A stretch of DNA of 64,000 bases, taken from NCBI GenBank assembly GCA_946965045.2, contig OX337228.1:372001-436000 (forward strand), given 5' to 3'. Shown here one piece after another: positions 51,148 through 62,229 of this stretch (within the stretch, counting starts at the first letter, position 1; every line of letters starts with the position of its first letter). The notes beneath the pieces are model-generated. The model was not told the origin of the DNA, did no database searches, and saw only the letters and a program-made list of their open reading frames with translations. Source of the stretch: Epithemia pelagica. Its lineage: Eukaryota; Bacillariophyta; Bacillariophyceae; Surirellales; Surirellaceae. The translations under genes were made by a program, and so were the position numbers.

Positions 51148-51350
51148 TGGATGAGAGTCGTGATCGCTCGACCCTCTCTCAGTGCAACATAAAAGTACAT
51201 GCAAATCATCTAGGTAGATAGCCTGAATCAACTCCCCCCTGATATTCGATTTTAGTTATACTAAAAGGATTCACATGTTATTTCAATAGGTAGTATTGTC
51301 ATGCAGCAAACACTTGAATTTTCGAGAACATAATGATTAGGAGTAGGTGG
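51148..51350. other. Short intergenic region before gypsy LTR
   Basis: AT-rich 200 bp between the gene end and the left LTR. No feature found and no match to the right flank of the LTR element. Confidence 0.4.
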
Positions 51351-52676
51351 TGCCATACCCATGTAAAATAGCACGGTACAAAAATTGTGATCTTTGGGAA
51401 TTAGGAGGAATTATACCCCCAAGCAGGGGCGAGAATCTGGTCGCACAAAAAGAAGAATCTGTATTCTCACCCCCAAGGCGCGACGGAAAGTCCCCGAGGT
51501 TGATACAAAACTCCCAACACCGCACATACATTCATCGCGGTGGTGGAGGTGCAGTGGTTGATTACGAAGTCTGTAATGTCGACGTCCTCTCCCAAACGAA
51601 CTCGAAGGTCTCAATAGGCTGTGAGGGAAGCCTTCGGCACCCGCAGTGCCTCCGCACTGCCTTATACAACGCAGAACCCAGATGATAACAGAGCCATCGC
51701 CAAAACTACAACTGCACCTCATGCTCAAGAAGCCAACACCAACCCTGCATCCACCGGCAACACGGCCTCGTCGGTTGCTCCGTTGCGCTCTGCTCCCTCT
51801 GCTCGTCCGTATGAAACTCCACAAGTCTGCCGTACTCAGGCAGCAAGCAACGAACAAGCATCCAACAGGTCTGAACCATCCTCAACAAGAGCAATGGACA
51901 GTTTGATCTCGTTGCTTCCAGATCACCGCGAGTGCACAAGATGCGTAGACGTAATCCCCAAGAACAAGAGTACGATTCTGATCCTTCAAGAATCTCGTAG
52001 GTGGAGTAGAACATGTGGTGTCTACTGTCGACTTATACTGGAATCTACATCTAGGAGTATGTGCTTGCGCTTTCTATAGGAGTAGTTGCCCTTTGTCGCA
52101 GAAAGCATCATGGCCATTGGAAAGGGATTCGGGAAAGTTTCTGGGTACAGGAAGAGGTCGATGCCGGGTGTTCTCGGTCACCTCTTGCCTTGGGTTTCTT
52201 GTGGTGGACATGTTGCTTTTATTACGGTGGTGGGAAGGTACGAGAGGGCGGTTGGGAGGCAAAAACGACGTGGTATGACGTCCTTGGATGTCAGGACAGG
52301 GTAATGAAACAATTCGGTGTGTTTTACAACGTTCAGGAGGCATGCACCAACGCTCACAAGTTTGGCTCCGTGTTGAATGTGTTGAGGTGCAATGGCTTTT
52401 GTATCAACCTCGGGAAATCGCTGATTTTGGACGTCGCGCCTTGGGGGTGAGAAGGAGAATCACGGAAATGATTGACGGACAGACTGTAAAAATCTCACCC
52501 CCGCTGGGGGGTAGGAGGAATTAGGGGGAATGAGGAATCCACAGTGCCACGTGCGACGAGAAATGACTGGAGGAGGAACAGCCAAATGGTGGGAGATTCA
52601 TGTCGCAGTGTCAAGAACGCGAACCGGGAATGGAACGTGACGACACGTATGGCGGGATCCATATAGGGGTACCGCA
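51351..52676 (-). repeat. Gypsy 3' LTR, interrupted
   Basis: Parts 51351-51413 and 52524-52676 add up to 216 bp, exactly the length of the right LTR, once the nested element and one copy of its 10-bp duplication are removed. Confidence 0.9.
51414..52513. mobile_element. Mutator-like non-autonomous element M-ii, 1100 bp
   Basis: Inserted in the gypsy LTR with 10-bp target duplication GGAGGAATTA (51404-51413 and 52514-52523). Long terminal inverted repeats of about 110 bp start TACCCCCAAGCAGGGG on the left and TACCCCCCAGCGGGGG on the right. Each carries an inner GGTGAG...CTCACCCCC stem, GGCGCGACG and TTGATACAAAA. Ten-base duplications and long inverted repeats indicate a Mutator-like (MULE) element. 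Inside is a remnant of the family gene: ATG at about 51579 (MSTSSPKRTRRSQ, then TAG) and a Pro/Ser/Thr-rich open frame. No transposase. Confidence 0.8.
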
Positions 52677-52755
52677 CTCTACCTCTCCCTGGTCGGACCT
52701 AGGGAGTTCGAGCGGGACAAAAATGGGAAAGCTTGGAGGCCAGCATTAAAACCCA

Positions 52756-55700
52756 TTATTTATTCACGAAATGGAACAAGACGACGAATGTAGTGACGTG
52801 GGGACCACGTTGGATAGTCACAGTGCCATTGGAATGGACTTGTGTAATCCGAAAGGGATTGGGGCTTGTGCGGAGCTCAAGCTTGTCTGGATTCGTGGCG
52901 CGAAGCAACACACGATCGTTGACCACGTAGTCGTGAAAGACACGAGAGCGATTTGCGAGACGAGCGCGTTCATCGACAATCTGTTGTCGTTTCAGACGGA
53001 CTGTTTCCATGTCCGCGATAATAGGGATGTCGAACAGCATGTCGCGATGGAACGCAAGGCTGCCGGGAGAATATTTCAAGGCGCCATGAATGGCAGTGCG
53101 AGTGGAATACGCAGCGGTCTGCAGAGCAGTATCCACAGCAAGTGCAGCATTCTGCGCATCTTGTGGTGGTTCATAGTTGGTGATCACACGAAGAGTGTTT
53201 CCAACAGTCAGATGTAACTGCTCGCAAAGAGCATTTGATTGAGGATTCTTGGCTGTCAATGGTACTGGCTTGATGCCATGATTGCAAAGAACTTGCGAGA
53301 ACGCATGTCCAATAAATTCACCGCCTTGATCAAAAAGGCAACGAACGGGACGAGGATAGCGTGAGAGCCACGCGTTTTCCAATTGAAGACCCACATGACG
53401 TGCCGTCTTATCATGGATGCGAATGAGCTCGCAGAAATTAGTGACATTGTCAATAATAGTCAAGGCTTGAAATGTTAATTTCTGCCCATGAACGGTGACG
53501 TTCCACGGTCCAATGAGGTCGACAGAGATGTCAGCCCATGGATTGCCTCGGACCTCGCGTGGAGGGAGTTCACCGTAATGGCGATGTATGACTTTAGAGC
53601 GTTGGCAGGTAGCACAACTCGACCCGGCTTGTTCACAATACAGGCCCAAGTCAGGATGACTCATGTGTATAGAAATCGTCTCATGAAGACGTGTAGACCC
53701 CAAGTGAATGAGGGACAGGTGATACCAATTAACGGTGTGGGCCAAGAGGCTGTCTGGGATGCGAATACGCCATGCGGCATTAGAATTCTGACGATAACAA
53801 ATCAAGTTGTATTGCGGATTTTCCGTAGGAAAAGGCTGGAGATGAAATCTCTGGGGTTGTTCGGTCAACTTGGCCACAAGAGTGGCATCGTTCTGTTGAC
53901 GGTGATGAATCGTCGCGTAGTCGACAGGCAAGGGTTGATTTGCGGTAATGGGAGGATGATTGAGGTAGACATCGATCAAATCCTCATCCATAAAGATGGG
54001 AGATTCGAAAGCGTCGGGATCACGCGAGTGATGAGAGCGGGGGTCATCATTAGGGCCATGAGGCACTTGCAACACTGAGTGTTGTCCGCTATGATCATAG
54101 AGCGATCATGGATGCGGCGAGGCATCCGTAGAGGAGGTCGACGACGGAGAGACACTCTTCTCCTCCTCTTCAGAGAGAGGGAGATGCGACAAGGCGTCGG
54201 CGATGACATTGTCCTGGCCAGGGACGTAATGAAAAATCGGATTGTACTCCTCGAGGAACAACCGCCAACGGAGGACCCGTCGCAAGTTGAGGGTAGCATA
54301 GGTAAGATTCTTATGGTCCGTATGGACATGCAGTTTGGCACAGCCGAGAAGCATGGAGCGGAACTCTTTAAGGGTTTCGACAATGGAGAGCAACTCCTTT
54401 TCCATAGTAGTTTAGTTGCGTTGAGCAGGGTTCAACTTGCGAGAGTAATATGCAACGGGAACGTCTTGTTGCATGATTACAGCGCCAAGCTGGTAATCAA
54501 AGGCGTCCACATAGACATGGAAGGGAAGGTTATGGTCGGGATACCGAAGAAAGGCATCATGTGCGAGCATGGACTTGGCTTGTTCGAAAGCAAGTTGACA
54601 TTGCGGGGACCAAACGCAGAGATTTTCTTTTTCCAGGGTTTGATCCCAGTGGGTGTAAGCCAATGGCCGAGCCATTCCGTTTCTTTAACGGCCCATTCAC
54701 ACTTGGAAGGGTTAATGGAGAAGTTCTTTTCTTGAAGAAGTTGGAGAACTTTGGACAGGATGTCCACATGTTCTTCCCAAGAATTGGAGAAGATGCCAAT
54801 GTCGTCGATATAGACTTCGACATGGTCGCTGAAGTCACTGAGGACGTCTTCCATTATCTCTTGACAAAAGTCAGGAGATTGTTTGACACCCATCGGCAGA
54901 CGACGGTAACGGAATTTGCCAAAAGGCGTAGTAATGACGCAAAGATTGCTCGATTCCTCATCGAGGCGGAATGTGTAAAAACACATGGAGATGTCCAACT
55001 GGGTAAAATATTTGTAGCCTTCCTGTTTACGAAGCATATCCTTGATACGAGGAAAGGGGTAGACCCGACGGTAGAGTTGGGCGTTCAAAGAACGAAAGTC
55101 CGAAATCATTCGGATGCGGCCATCCTTTTTAGGAATGGCAAAGTGAGGAGCAGCCCATTTGGTGGAACCGACGCGCTCAAGGATGCCGATGTCGACGAAG
55201 CGCCACAGCTCCTTTGTAAAGGTATCGTGTATGTTTCGAGGGACCGAGAAATGGCGATGATGGACAGGCTGGGCATCAGGCTTGAGATGTAGATGGAGCG
55301 TTCGATCCGGGTATTCACGGAGCTCACCATCAAAAATCTTGCCACAGTCTTGCCAAATGGCAAGAAGATCTTGCTTTTGGTCATCGGTAAGATGGTCTTG
55401 TTTATTGATCAACTCTTGTAGATCCGTAGGAACCTAGGTGGAATCCAAGAGGAATTGATCACCAATAATGGGATCGTCGGCAAAGATGTCGATGAAATGA
55501 GACATCAATGTCTGGTTGGTAGCGAATGAATCGCGATGGCGCATGGCGACATCGACTGAGTCCCAAGTTGTGAGACCAGTGTTGAAATTGAGCACAATGC
55601 CCAAGCGACGCAAGAGATCGCGGCCAATAATGATATCGCAACGACAATTGGGGGCATCAAAGATGTCGGCCCAAAGGGGGTATGAAATGTGTTTGGTCCG

Positions 55701-57697
55701 AGAAAACTCGGGGAGAACCAAATCTCCGAGAAGAATCTCGGAGACGTGGTCGCGCGTACCCATGGTGGTATTGACAGACCGATTGGTTACACGTGGATGC
55801 ATGCCGGGCTGAAGACAGCGCGCGTGCAGGATCGTCTTGTCGGCGCCTGAATCGAGCAGGGCACGCAACGGGACGGTGTTCTCGACTCCACCAATGGACC
55901 GAGCCATCAAAATGGTGAGGGGAACGGACGGAGGCTCAGAGGGAGCGACCGAAAGGGGACTAGAGAAACTAGGAGCGTCAGAGACAGAACTAGATGAGTA
56001 GACATCTTCATAGTGATCTAGGTTAGATAAAAAACCATTATTGGGATCAACGATGTCAGCGATGACAGCATCCGTAGGATTTGGGCATTCCTTAAGACAT
56101 GGGGAAGCGTTGGTTTTCGGCGTTGCCTCCAGGGGAGGACAAGTCGTAGATGTGGGCGATATCCATGTTACGCCCGTAGATCTTGAACAATTGTTGGCGG
56201 ACCTTGAGGATTGGGGCCTGAGGATGGCATTCTCGGCCGGCATAGCCTGTGGAAGGCCAGTCTGGATGTGACATTGCTGAGCAAAAAGAACATCAAGATG
56301 ATGAGAGACATCCGGAGAGGATGAAGCAAAAAAGGAAGAAGAACACATACCGGGGACCGTTCGATCGGCATTGCGGAGACTAACCAATCACGAAAATTGG
56401 CTAGATGACGTTGACGAGCACGATAAGCCGCGTCTTGCACAGAAGGCAACGGCTCAGCCAACGACGGATCAACCGGTGGATTGTCGTCTGTGTTGGTGCC
56501 TTCAGAGGCATGCTGGTCGGAGCCAGATCCAGAACGACGGGGAACAGCGCCCCAACTGGAACCAGTAGGGCGAGATTCTCCAGATGAGGGAGTTCCCTGG
56601 CCACGAGAGCCTTGACCATTACGGCCTTGGTTCTGAGAACCATTGTTGGGCTGAGACCCAGTAGGGGTGCGAAGACCAGACCCGGTACGGGCAAGAAAGG
56701 CGTTGAAATGCTCTTGGTTAAAATTGGAGGATTGCGGGTTGTAGATGCAGTTGGCCCAAGTATGATTTGCGTGCGAAGAAATCGTGTCCTTGTAAGGACA
56801 GGCATCGCCGTCATTGACTGGACGATCACCGGACGCTTGGCGTTCACCATTGGTGTGGCGATTGCCGCCGCGGAGACCGCCACGACCACCATTAGAGGAG
56901 CGGAAATGCTTGGAGGAAGAACCACGAGAAGTGGAATCATCGCGAGGATTGCGGGACTTGGCCTGCGACTGTGTATTGGCAGCCATCTTTTCTTGAGAGG
57001 CCCGTTGATAGCCACGCATTGCTTGAAGGAGGTCGGTGACATTGAAATGATTCACCAGATCTGCAACCAAGGGATTGGCCGTCTTGAAGTCGTTGCGCCA
57101 AGCAACCGGGGAGCCAAGATAGAAGGCTTGCTTCAGCTCATCGTCGGTGAGAGCCTGAACAGCGTTGTCGTTAGACAAATAACGGAGACCGTTCGAAATC
57201 TTTTGGAGGGTGTGATAATGAATATCAACGGTCATGTCAGGTGGCTTGCGAGGACCGCAAAGGAGGTGTGCCCGGAAGGCGTTGACTTCGGAAACAGTCA
57301 ACTTGGGTTCGAAGATTGTAGCAATCAACTGTTTAAAACACGCTTCATCAAGGTCAGCGCCATCAGGCAGGGCCTGAAATGCAACATGGAACTTGTCCGC
57401 AATGAGACTTGTGGTAACAACACGAGGAAAGTAGGTGCAACAGGCAGCAAAGGGCTCTGGATGACCGGAGATCTTGACCTTGTCAACAAAATGGAGGACC
57501 CAAAGGAAGAGATTCGAGGGCTCTTCATCCACGCCATCTCGAAATGGCATGAGACGGACATAGTACTTGTCATCGTTGTCGTCTTTCATCTTGAGGGTGG
57601 AAAGAGCAGAGGAAGAATCTGAAGCCGAGGCTTGATCAAAGCGCTTTTGGAAGCGTTGAACATCCGCAATGGAGACGAGGGAAGATCCTGTGCTCAT
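52756..57697 (-). pseudogene. Gypsy gag-pol with apparent intron and several stops
   Basis: Gag from ATG 57697 has a capsid-like region and a CPYKD...HANHTWANC zinc-like motif, then an RGG-rich tail. At 56351 the codon CCG meets GTATGT. The matching acceptor TTTTGCTCAG ends at 56277, and removing this 74-bp intron joins gag in frame to protease-pol. Protease: LRALLDSGADKTIL (about 55850). Then TAG at 55434. RT with VEVYIDDIGIFS (about 54800) is followed by a deletion plus frameshift near 54620 removing the connection domain. RNase H part FHVYVDAFDYQLG and [15 protein letters not shown] is split by TAA at 54412. TGA at 54106 precedes an intact integrase (CATCQRSK, DLIGP, FDQGGEFIG). Confidence 0.8.
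56277..56350 (-). other. Apparent spliceosomal intron joining gag to pol
   Basis: Element-strand donor CCG|GTATGTGTTC, pyrimidine-rich middle, acceptor TTTTTGCTCAG|CAATG; 74 bp, phase 0 on both sides. Unspliced RNA would read on in gag frame to a stop at 56168. Spliced RNA would fuse gag to protease-RT-integrase. Confidence 0.6.
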
Positions 57698-57824
57698 GAT
57701 GAGACTGCAAAGAAAGGGAAGAAAAGGAATCAAAGGATGATGAGATCAACGAGGATCGGTCAAAGAACGGTAAGTGGTTATGGTGAAAGAGTGCTGGGGG
57801 AAGTTTTCGAACTTCTGATCAGAG

Positions 57825-58040
57825 TGCCATACCCATGTAAAATAGCATGGTATAGAAATTGTGATCTTTAGGAATTAGGAGGAATTAGGGGGAATGAGGA
57901 ATCCACAGTGCCACGTGCGACGAGAAATGACTGGAGGAGGAACAGCCAAATGGTGGGAGATTCATGTCGCAGTGTCAAGAACGCGAACCGGGAATGGAAC
58001 GTGACGACACGTATGGCGGGATCCATATAGGGGTACCGCA
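57825..58040 (-). repeat. Gypsy 5' LTR (216 bp)
   Basis: Intact mate of the left LTR; contains GGAATTAGGAGGAATTAGGGGG, the empty site for the element at 51414. Should hold the promoter. Confidence 0.9.
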
Positions 58041-58363
58041 GTAAGTAGTTACTACAAGATGTTTCCGATAATTTTTGATAGGAGTAGAATCCGTCGCACA
58101 ACTTATACTATATGGTAGAGTCGTCTCGATAAGGAGTACAGCTTCTCGTGTCTTGTGGTTGATTCACTTAACACACCGCAGACAAGACTCAGGTTCGGTC
58201 TTATGGGAGCGTGATACCATCTACCATCTCATATCATAATTTTTGCGCGCGTGTCCTGACATGGCAGCGTGATAAGATGATGAAGATGAATATCATGCGC
58301 AAATTTTTGACGCATGTGATATTCATCCTTATCATCTTATCACGCTGGAGAATATCTTCCAGC
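58041..58363. repeat. Repeat R fragment and 83-nt hairpin beside M-iv
   Basis: 58120-58260 contains R words (GTCTCGATAAGGAGTACAGC, TTGATTCACTTAACACACCG, GGTCTTATGGGAGCGTGATA). From 58265 to 58347 lies a long hairpin: CAGCGTGATAAGATGATGAA...pairs with...TTATCATCTTATCACGCTG, about 35 bp of stem with few mismatches and a loop around AATTTTT. The last 10 bp (58354-58363, ATCTTCCAGC) are the target duplication of M-iv. Confidence 0.65.
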
Positions 58364-58876
58364 TACCCAGAAGCTGAGGGTGAGTCATTAGTCGCACATG
58401 AGTCGAAGCACTACGTGCATTCGTATACTCACCCCCTTGGCGCGAGGTCCTTTTTTGGCGATTTCTCGATTCTGATTTCTGATACAAACCTCATTGCACC
58501 TCAACACAGTCACCACGGCCACCAACGAGTGAGGTTCATTTCACCACCCATCCTTGTTTCCAAGCTGATCCAAAGTCCGATACCCCTAACAACACCTTCT
58601 AGGTCATCTACTTGGCCAACACAAGGCATTTGAGTTTGTATGGACACGTCCCATTCTACTATAGCTCCTCGGAATGGAAGTAGGATTTTCGTCTAATATA
58701 GCCTTATATTGCCCACGACGGCCGCGCTCTCATACGCGAGCAAGTGCGGAGCTAAACAAGCTAGTGCGGAGCAAAAAAAACAGTCCTGGGAAAAAAGTGT
58801 GACAGTTAATTAGGGGGGGGGACTCGGAGGTTATAGAAGCAAGCGACATCCCCTCCTGGTCGTGGGGGCACTTGTC

Positions 58877-58996
58877 GGGGCTATTGACTCCTCGGCGGGC
58901 AATAGCTCCTCGTCGTGGACCGCCAAATCCGCTGACGCGGATTTAGAAGGCGGTCCACTTCTCGGAGCTATTGCCCTTCTCGGAGTCAATAGCCCC
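58877..58996. repeat. Crypton-type hairpin (third copy) inside M-iv
   Basis: GGGGCTATTGACTCC / GGAGTCAATAGCCCC, GGGCAATAGC / GCTATTGCCC, GGACCGCC / GGCGGTCC, AATCCGC / GCGGATT: the same nested order as at 1170-1255 and 6503-6620 but with paired substitutions. It is followed by GTAGAATTACTACTAC near 59030, similar to the Crypton right end GTAGACTTAC|TAC. Marks a relic of a third, diverged Crypton-like insertion; its left end was not found. Confidence 0.65.
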
Positions 58997-59243
58997 TCCT
59001 CGTGCCTCCCCACTCCGCGGAGCGGATGTAGAATTACTACTACACTCGACACAAACCGCATCCAATCGAATAAGATGTCTGTCTACCCCGAAAACTTTTT
59101 CTTTTTCTGACTGGCATGGCAAGAAAGCCCGTCCGTGGCAACTCCAAGCCTGTGAAGGTGTGCTCCATCGTCACCTTGCATCCCTCCAACCATCCTTCTC
59201 GTTCGGTCAATTAATATGAATCAATACTAAACGAATTTATTTT

Positions 59244-60380
59244 TTATTTCAATGATTGCTTGTATGCTTCCAAATAATTTATTGCTCGGTCCAGTTTGTC
59301 TCCTACTGCTGTTCCATCGTCGTTTCCATTGCCTCCATCATCTTCCATTGCTTCCAATCTCTGAAAAAGCTTGTATCGGATGTCAAAGTCAAAGATTGAG
59401 GGGACACCGACGATGACGACACAAGAGTCAATGGAGGATTGAATTTCGACAAGTCGCCGGTACTTTGCATGATAGAGGTGGATGTCATCGAATTTGTACA
59501 ACGAGGCCTCCCTCTGTGATCTTCTTCACTGGCTGGGGAATTGACGAGTTCTTGTGCTTGCTGGTTTCTTGTGTTGCTCGGCAGCGACAGGAGGAGGGGA
59601 TTGCTGTTGTGGTGGTCCTCGGGGATCAGTATGAAGAGGAGTGTTGGGAGAAGGGGCAAGGGTTGGAATGGTATACAAGGATGCACTAGGTGGATTGTTC
59701 GCATTTGATTGTTCGGTTCCCTGGTTGCCCATAGCACCACGATTGTTGGCCGTCTCAGTGGGATTGGCTAGTGGTTGCTGTTTTGCAACAGAAGATGATG
59801 GTAGGATGTGCATTGCCTTTGGAGGAGAAGATTGAGTGCCAAACTCCACATGACCGAAGGATCCACGTCTGTTTCAAAGAATGTCGAAGAGAGCCTTGTC
59901 TGTCCAGGCTGTGGATTCGAGGAAGAATTGATGGGAGCTGCTTCGGTAGCAGAGGAAAGACTGGCAGGAGCCGCGTGGGGAAAAGAAGGATGGGAGGTAA
60001 CACGAATCTGAGGTCTTGTGGAGTTGCTATGCACCGAAGGGATGGTCGACAGAGAGGTGGCAGCAGCAGCGTCCAAAAAGATGGACGGTTCCGGTCTTCC
60101 CGTGGTGCCGGCAGCTTGATACGGGGGGTTGTTCACCAAAGGGGTCCTGTATGGGGAATTGGAGGAGGTCGCATCACCCCTGTTGGAAGAAGGTAGAGGG
60201 AAAGGAGAGGAGGAGTCATTCGGCAATGTAGAGGTCGGATGGCTTTTGGCAATTCTCTATTCTCTCTATACCGTCTCTATCGGACGCCGTGGACCTTTCG
60301 AAAATGCGATGAGCCGCAAAGGCTTTCCTGACATCCTTTTGGGAACTACGGTGCCGTTTGTGTGAAGAAGAAGTCGACAT
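59244..60380 (-). pseudogene. M-family gene remnants
   Basis: Several overlapping minus-strand frames share composition and order with M-iii: MSTSSSHKRHRSSQKD (60380-60216), a Pro/Ser/Asn-rich frame to 59768, SPPKAMHILPSSSVAK... (59849-59526) and a non-repetitive 3' part (VVIVGVPSIFDFDIRYKLFQ ... YLEAYKQSLK, stop 59244). They probably derive from one gene but need frame changes or splices I cannot fix. No known domain. Confidence 0.35.
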
Positions 60381-60490
60381 TCGGAGTGTTACAGACCACT
60401 GCACCTCCACTACCGTGATGAATGAAGGGAGGTAATGTGAAATTTGTATCAGAATCGAGAGCTTGGGCCTCGCGCCAAGGGGGTGAGTAA

Positions 60491-61489
60491 CAGGGTTTGG
60501 AAGTCTGACTTTGGACAACACCAAACTTTAAGACTTTAACACCAACTTCAAGACTTTAGGACTATCCAAAGTCAAGTCATTCAACTTTGTAGCACTGACT
60601 TTACGCACAAAGTCAAGTCAGCCCTCCGCATCGCCTCGACTTCACGCCCCCCACCAAGTAAAGTCAAGTCATAGCATACAGAACACTGACTTTAACGCCC
60701 AAAGTCAAGTTCCTATCATACCACTTCCGACTTTATCCACACAAGTCAAGTCTCAGTAGTAGTACTCGCTGACTTTACCCACACAAGTTAAATGACAGTG
60801 CTAGTACCCCTATAACCCACTAGGAAAATGGTGTCAGAGATGGAATCAAGTCTGGCTTTGTAGTCATTGATGGTAACATCGACTTGTGTCTTCATTAGCG
60901 CAAAGAAAGAGAATGGAGTGTGTTCTAGGGAGATGATTATATTGCAAGAACTGCATACTGAAAGATGGGGTCTATAGGGTGTCGAGTGTCGATGGTTCAT
61001 GGTCCACGGCAATTGGAGAGTGATGGAGGATGGAGGTGCTTCGGTTCTTTACTGGGCACTGGGCAATGCTGACTGCTGACTATTGGGCAGTGTTGCAAGT
61101 GTGCACTTCTGTCTCACGTCTAAAGTCTAAACAACAAATACCCATGGTGGTTGTGTGTTATAGAGACTTTATGTCGTAAAGTCTGAGACTTAAAGTCAAA
61201 GTCTGTAAAGTCAAAGAGCCTAAAGTCAAGTTGCTTTCGCGAGACAGAGACTTTGACTTTGGATGAAAGTCAAAGTCAAGTTCAGGATTCCATGCAGGTT
61301 GAGTTTACACGTAAAGTCAAGTCGATGGGGGGTGCGGGAAAGAATTTGGAAAACTGTAAAGTTGAAGTCAAGTTCCTAGTTGTTAGATAGCGACTCAGAA
61401 AGTACAAGTTAAGTCAGAGTACATTTTATTAGAGACTTTAGCTGTAAAAGTCAAGTTCGTATGCCTGGTAACGTGACTTCCAAACCCTG
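60491..61489. mobile_element. Non-autonomous hAT element (999 bp MITE)
   Basis: Ends CAGGGTTTGGAAGT and its inverse ACTTCCAAACCCTG; 8-bp target duplication GTGAGTAA (60483-60490, 61490-61497). The uninterrupted site is seen at 15215-15225. Termini differ in one base from those of the full hAT at 30324 (CAGGGTGTGGAAGT), suggesting the same or a sister transposase moves it. The interior is packed with AAAGTCAAGT/ACTTTGACTTT words in both orientations and has no gene. Confidence 0.85.
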
Positions 61490-61569
61490 GTGAGTAACAG
61501 GAAGTACCTTCAGGTACGACTTATATGCGACTAAATACACACCCTCAGCTTGGGGGTAATCTTCCAGCG

Positions 61570-61815
61570 TGCAAAAATTATGATATGAGATGATATCACG
61601 CTCCGATAAGACCGACCCTCAGGGCCCACTCTTTCGACGCGCAAAAGCATGATTTTGGTGCGCATGCTCACCAAAACGCGATTCGTCTCGATAAGGAGTA
61701 CAACTTCTTGAGGTTGATTCACTTAACACACCGCAGACAAGACTCAGGGCCCATTCTATCGACGAGCAAAAGCGCGATTTTGGTGCTCATGCTCACCAAA
61801 ACGCGATTCGGAAGC
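61570..61815. repeat. Palindromic repeat R, two units
   Basis: Carries the same words as 14787-15080: GATATCACGCTCCGATAAGA, GGGCCC(A)CTCTTTCGAC, ATTTTGGTGCGCATGCTCACC, GTCTCGATAAGGAGTACAAC, AACACACCGCAGACAAGACT, GGGCCCATTCTATCGACGAG, then ATTTTGGTGCTCATGCTCACC. M-iv is inserted in it. Confidence 0.65.
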
Positions 61816-62229
61816 AAAAAAACTGCTAAGACGGTAACTTATCAGGCTACTTTTTGGTGCGGGGGCAGGTGCGAGTGCGAGGGGGGACTCCAAATCTAAA
61901 AATTTAGCGCGGGCGCTCGCAAAAATTGCGTGCAAGTCACTGCGGGCATGCAAGGGCTGTGAGGGCAACGTTTTGCTGCCAATGCTACTCGGAGCAACAA
62001 AAAGCAGAGTGTTTGTTTTTGTTGGGTTCGACCATCATCATGAGCACCTCTTCTGTCCCTATTGTCACACAGTACAGCCAAGCCTCTCAACAACAAACTC
62101 AATCTGATGCAGGTGGTGGTGTTTCCAGAGGTGTTGCTAGTGGTGATGTAGCCGGGAAAGCCCAGCTTGTAGAAGAAAATGATCCACGCGTCGCTCCAAA
62201 CTCAAATTTCCATCGTCTACCTGACTTCA
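61816..62229 (+). other. Short ORF of M-family type upstream of duplicated gene
   Basis: ATG at 62039 begins MSTSSVPIVTQYSQASQQQT, the same MSTSS start and Gln/Ser-rich style as the M-element ORFs. It runs into the duplicated segment in a frame different from the gene that follows. Suggests the duplication joined an M-like 5' exon to the gene. Otherwise no feature. Confidence 0.35.

Larger units (their letters stand above)
51351..58040 (-). mobile_element. Ty3/gypsy LTR retrotransposon, inactive, 6.7 kb with nested insertion
   Basis: LTRs of 216 bp with TG...CA ends (element strand TGCGGTACCCC...GGGTATGGCA) lie at 51351-52676 (split by a 1100-bp element) and 57825-58040. Minus-strand gag-pol in gypsy order: gag, protease, RT, RNase H, integrase. 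No 5-bp target duplication matches at the ends, so one flank may have been rearranged. Multiple in-frame stops and a deletion make it defective. Confidence 0.85.
58364..61558. mobile_element. Mutator-like element M-iv, 3.2 kb with nested insertions
   Basis: Flanked by the 10-bp duplication ATCTTCCAGC (58354-58363, 61559-61568). Terminal inverted repeats: TACCCAGAAGCTGAGGGTGA on the left, TACCCCCAAGCTGAGGGTGT on the right, both running through AGTCGCA, CTCACCCCCTTGGCGCGAGG and CTGATACAAA. The right repeat is split by the hAT MITE at 60491-61489, and the interior has a Crypton-type end at 58877-59040. Without the nested hAT it is about 2.2 kb. Internal ORFs are shared with M-iii at 21805-22441. 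No transposase. Confidence 0.8.

Noticed and set aside
56168-56387. Programmed ribosomal frameshift between gypsy gag and pol
   Set aside because: No slippery heptamer found; a well-formed in-phase GT-AG intron explains the frame change better.
57741-57824. Methionine-tRNA primer site next to the gypsy 5' LTR
   Set aside because: CTCTGATCAGAAGTTCG does not match the usual TGGTATCAGAGC pattern; left unassigned.
60491-61489. Regular short repeats suggesting a CRISPR array
   Set aside because: Units are irregularly spaced, occur in both orientations, and are bounded by hAT ends with an 8-bp duplication.
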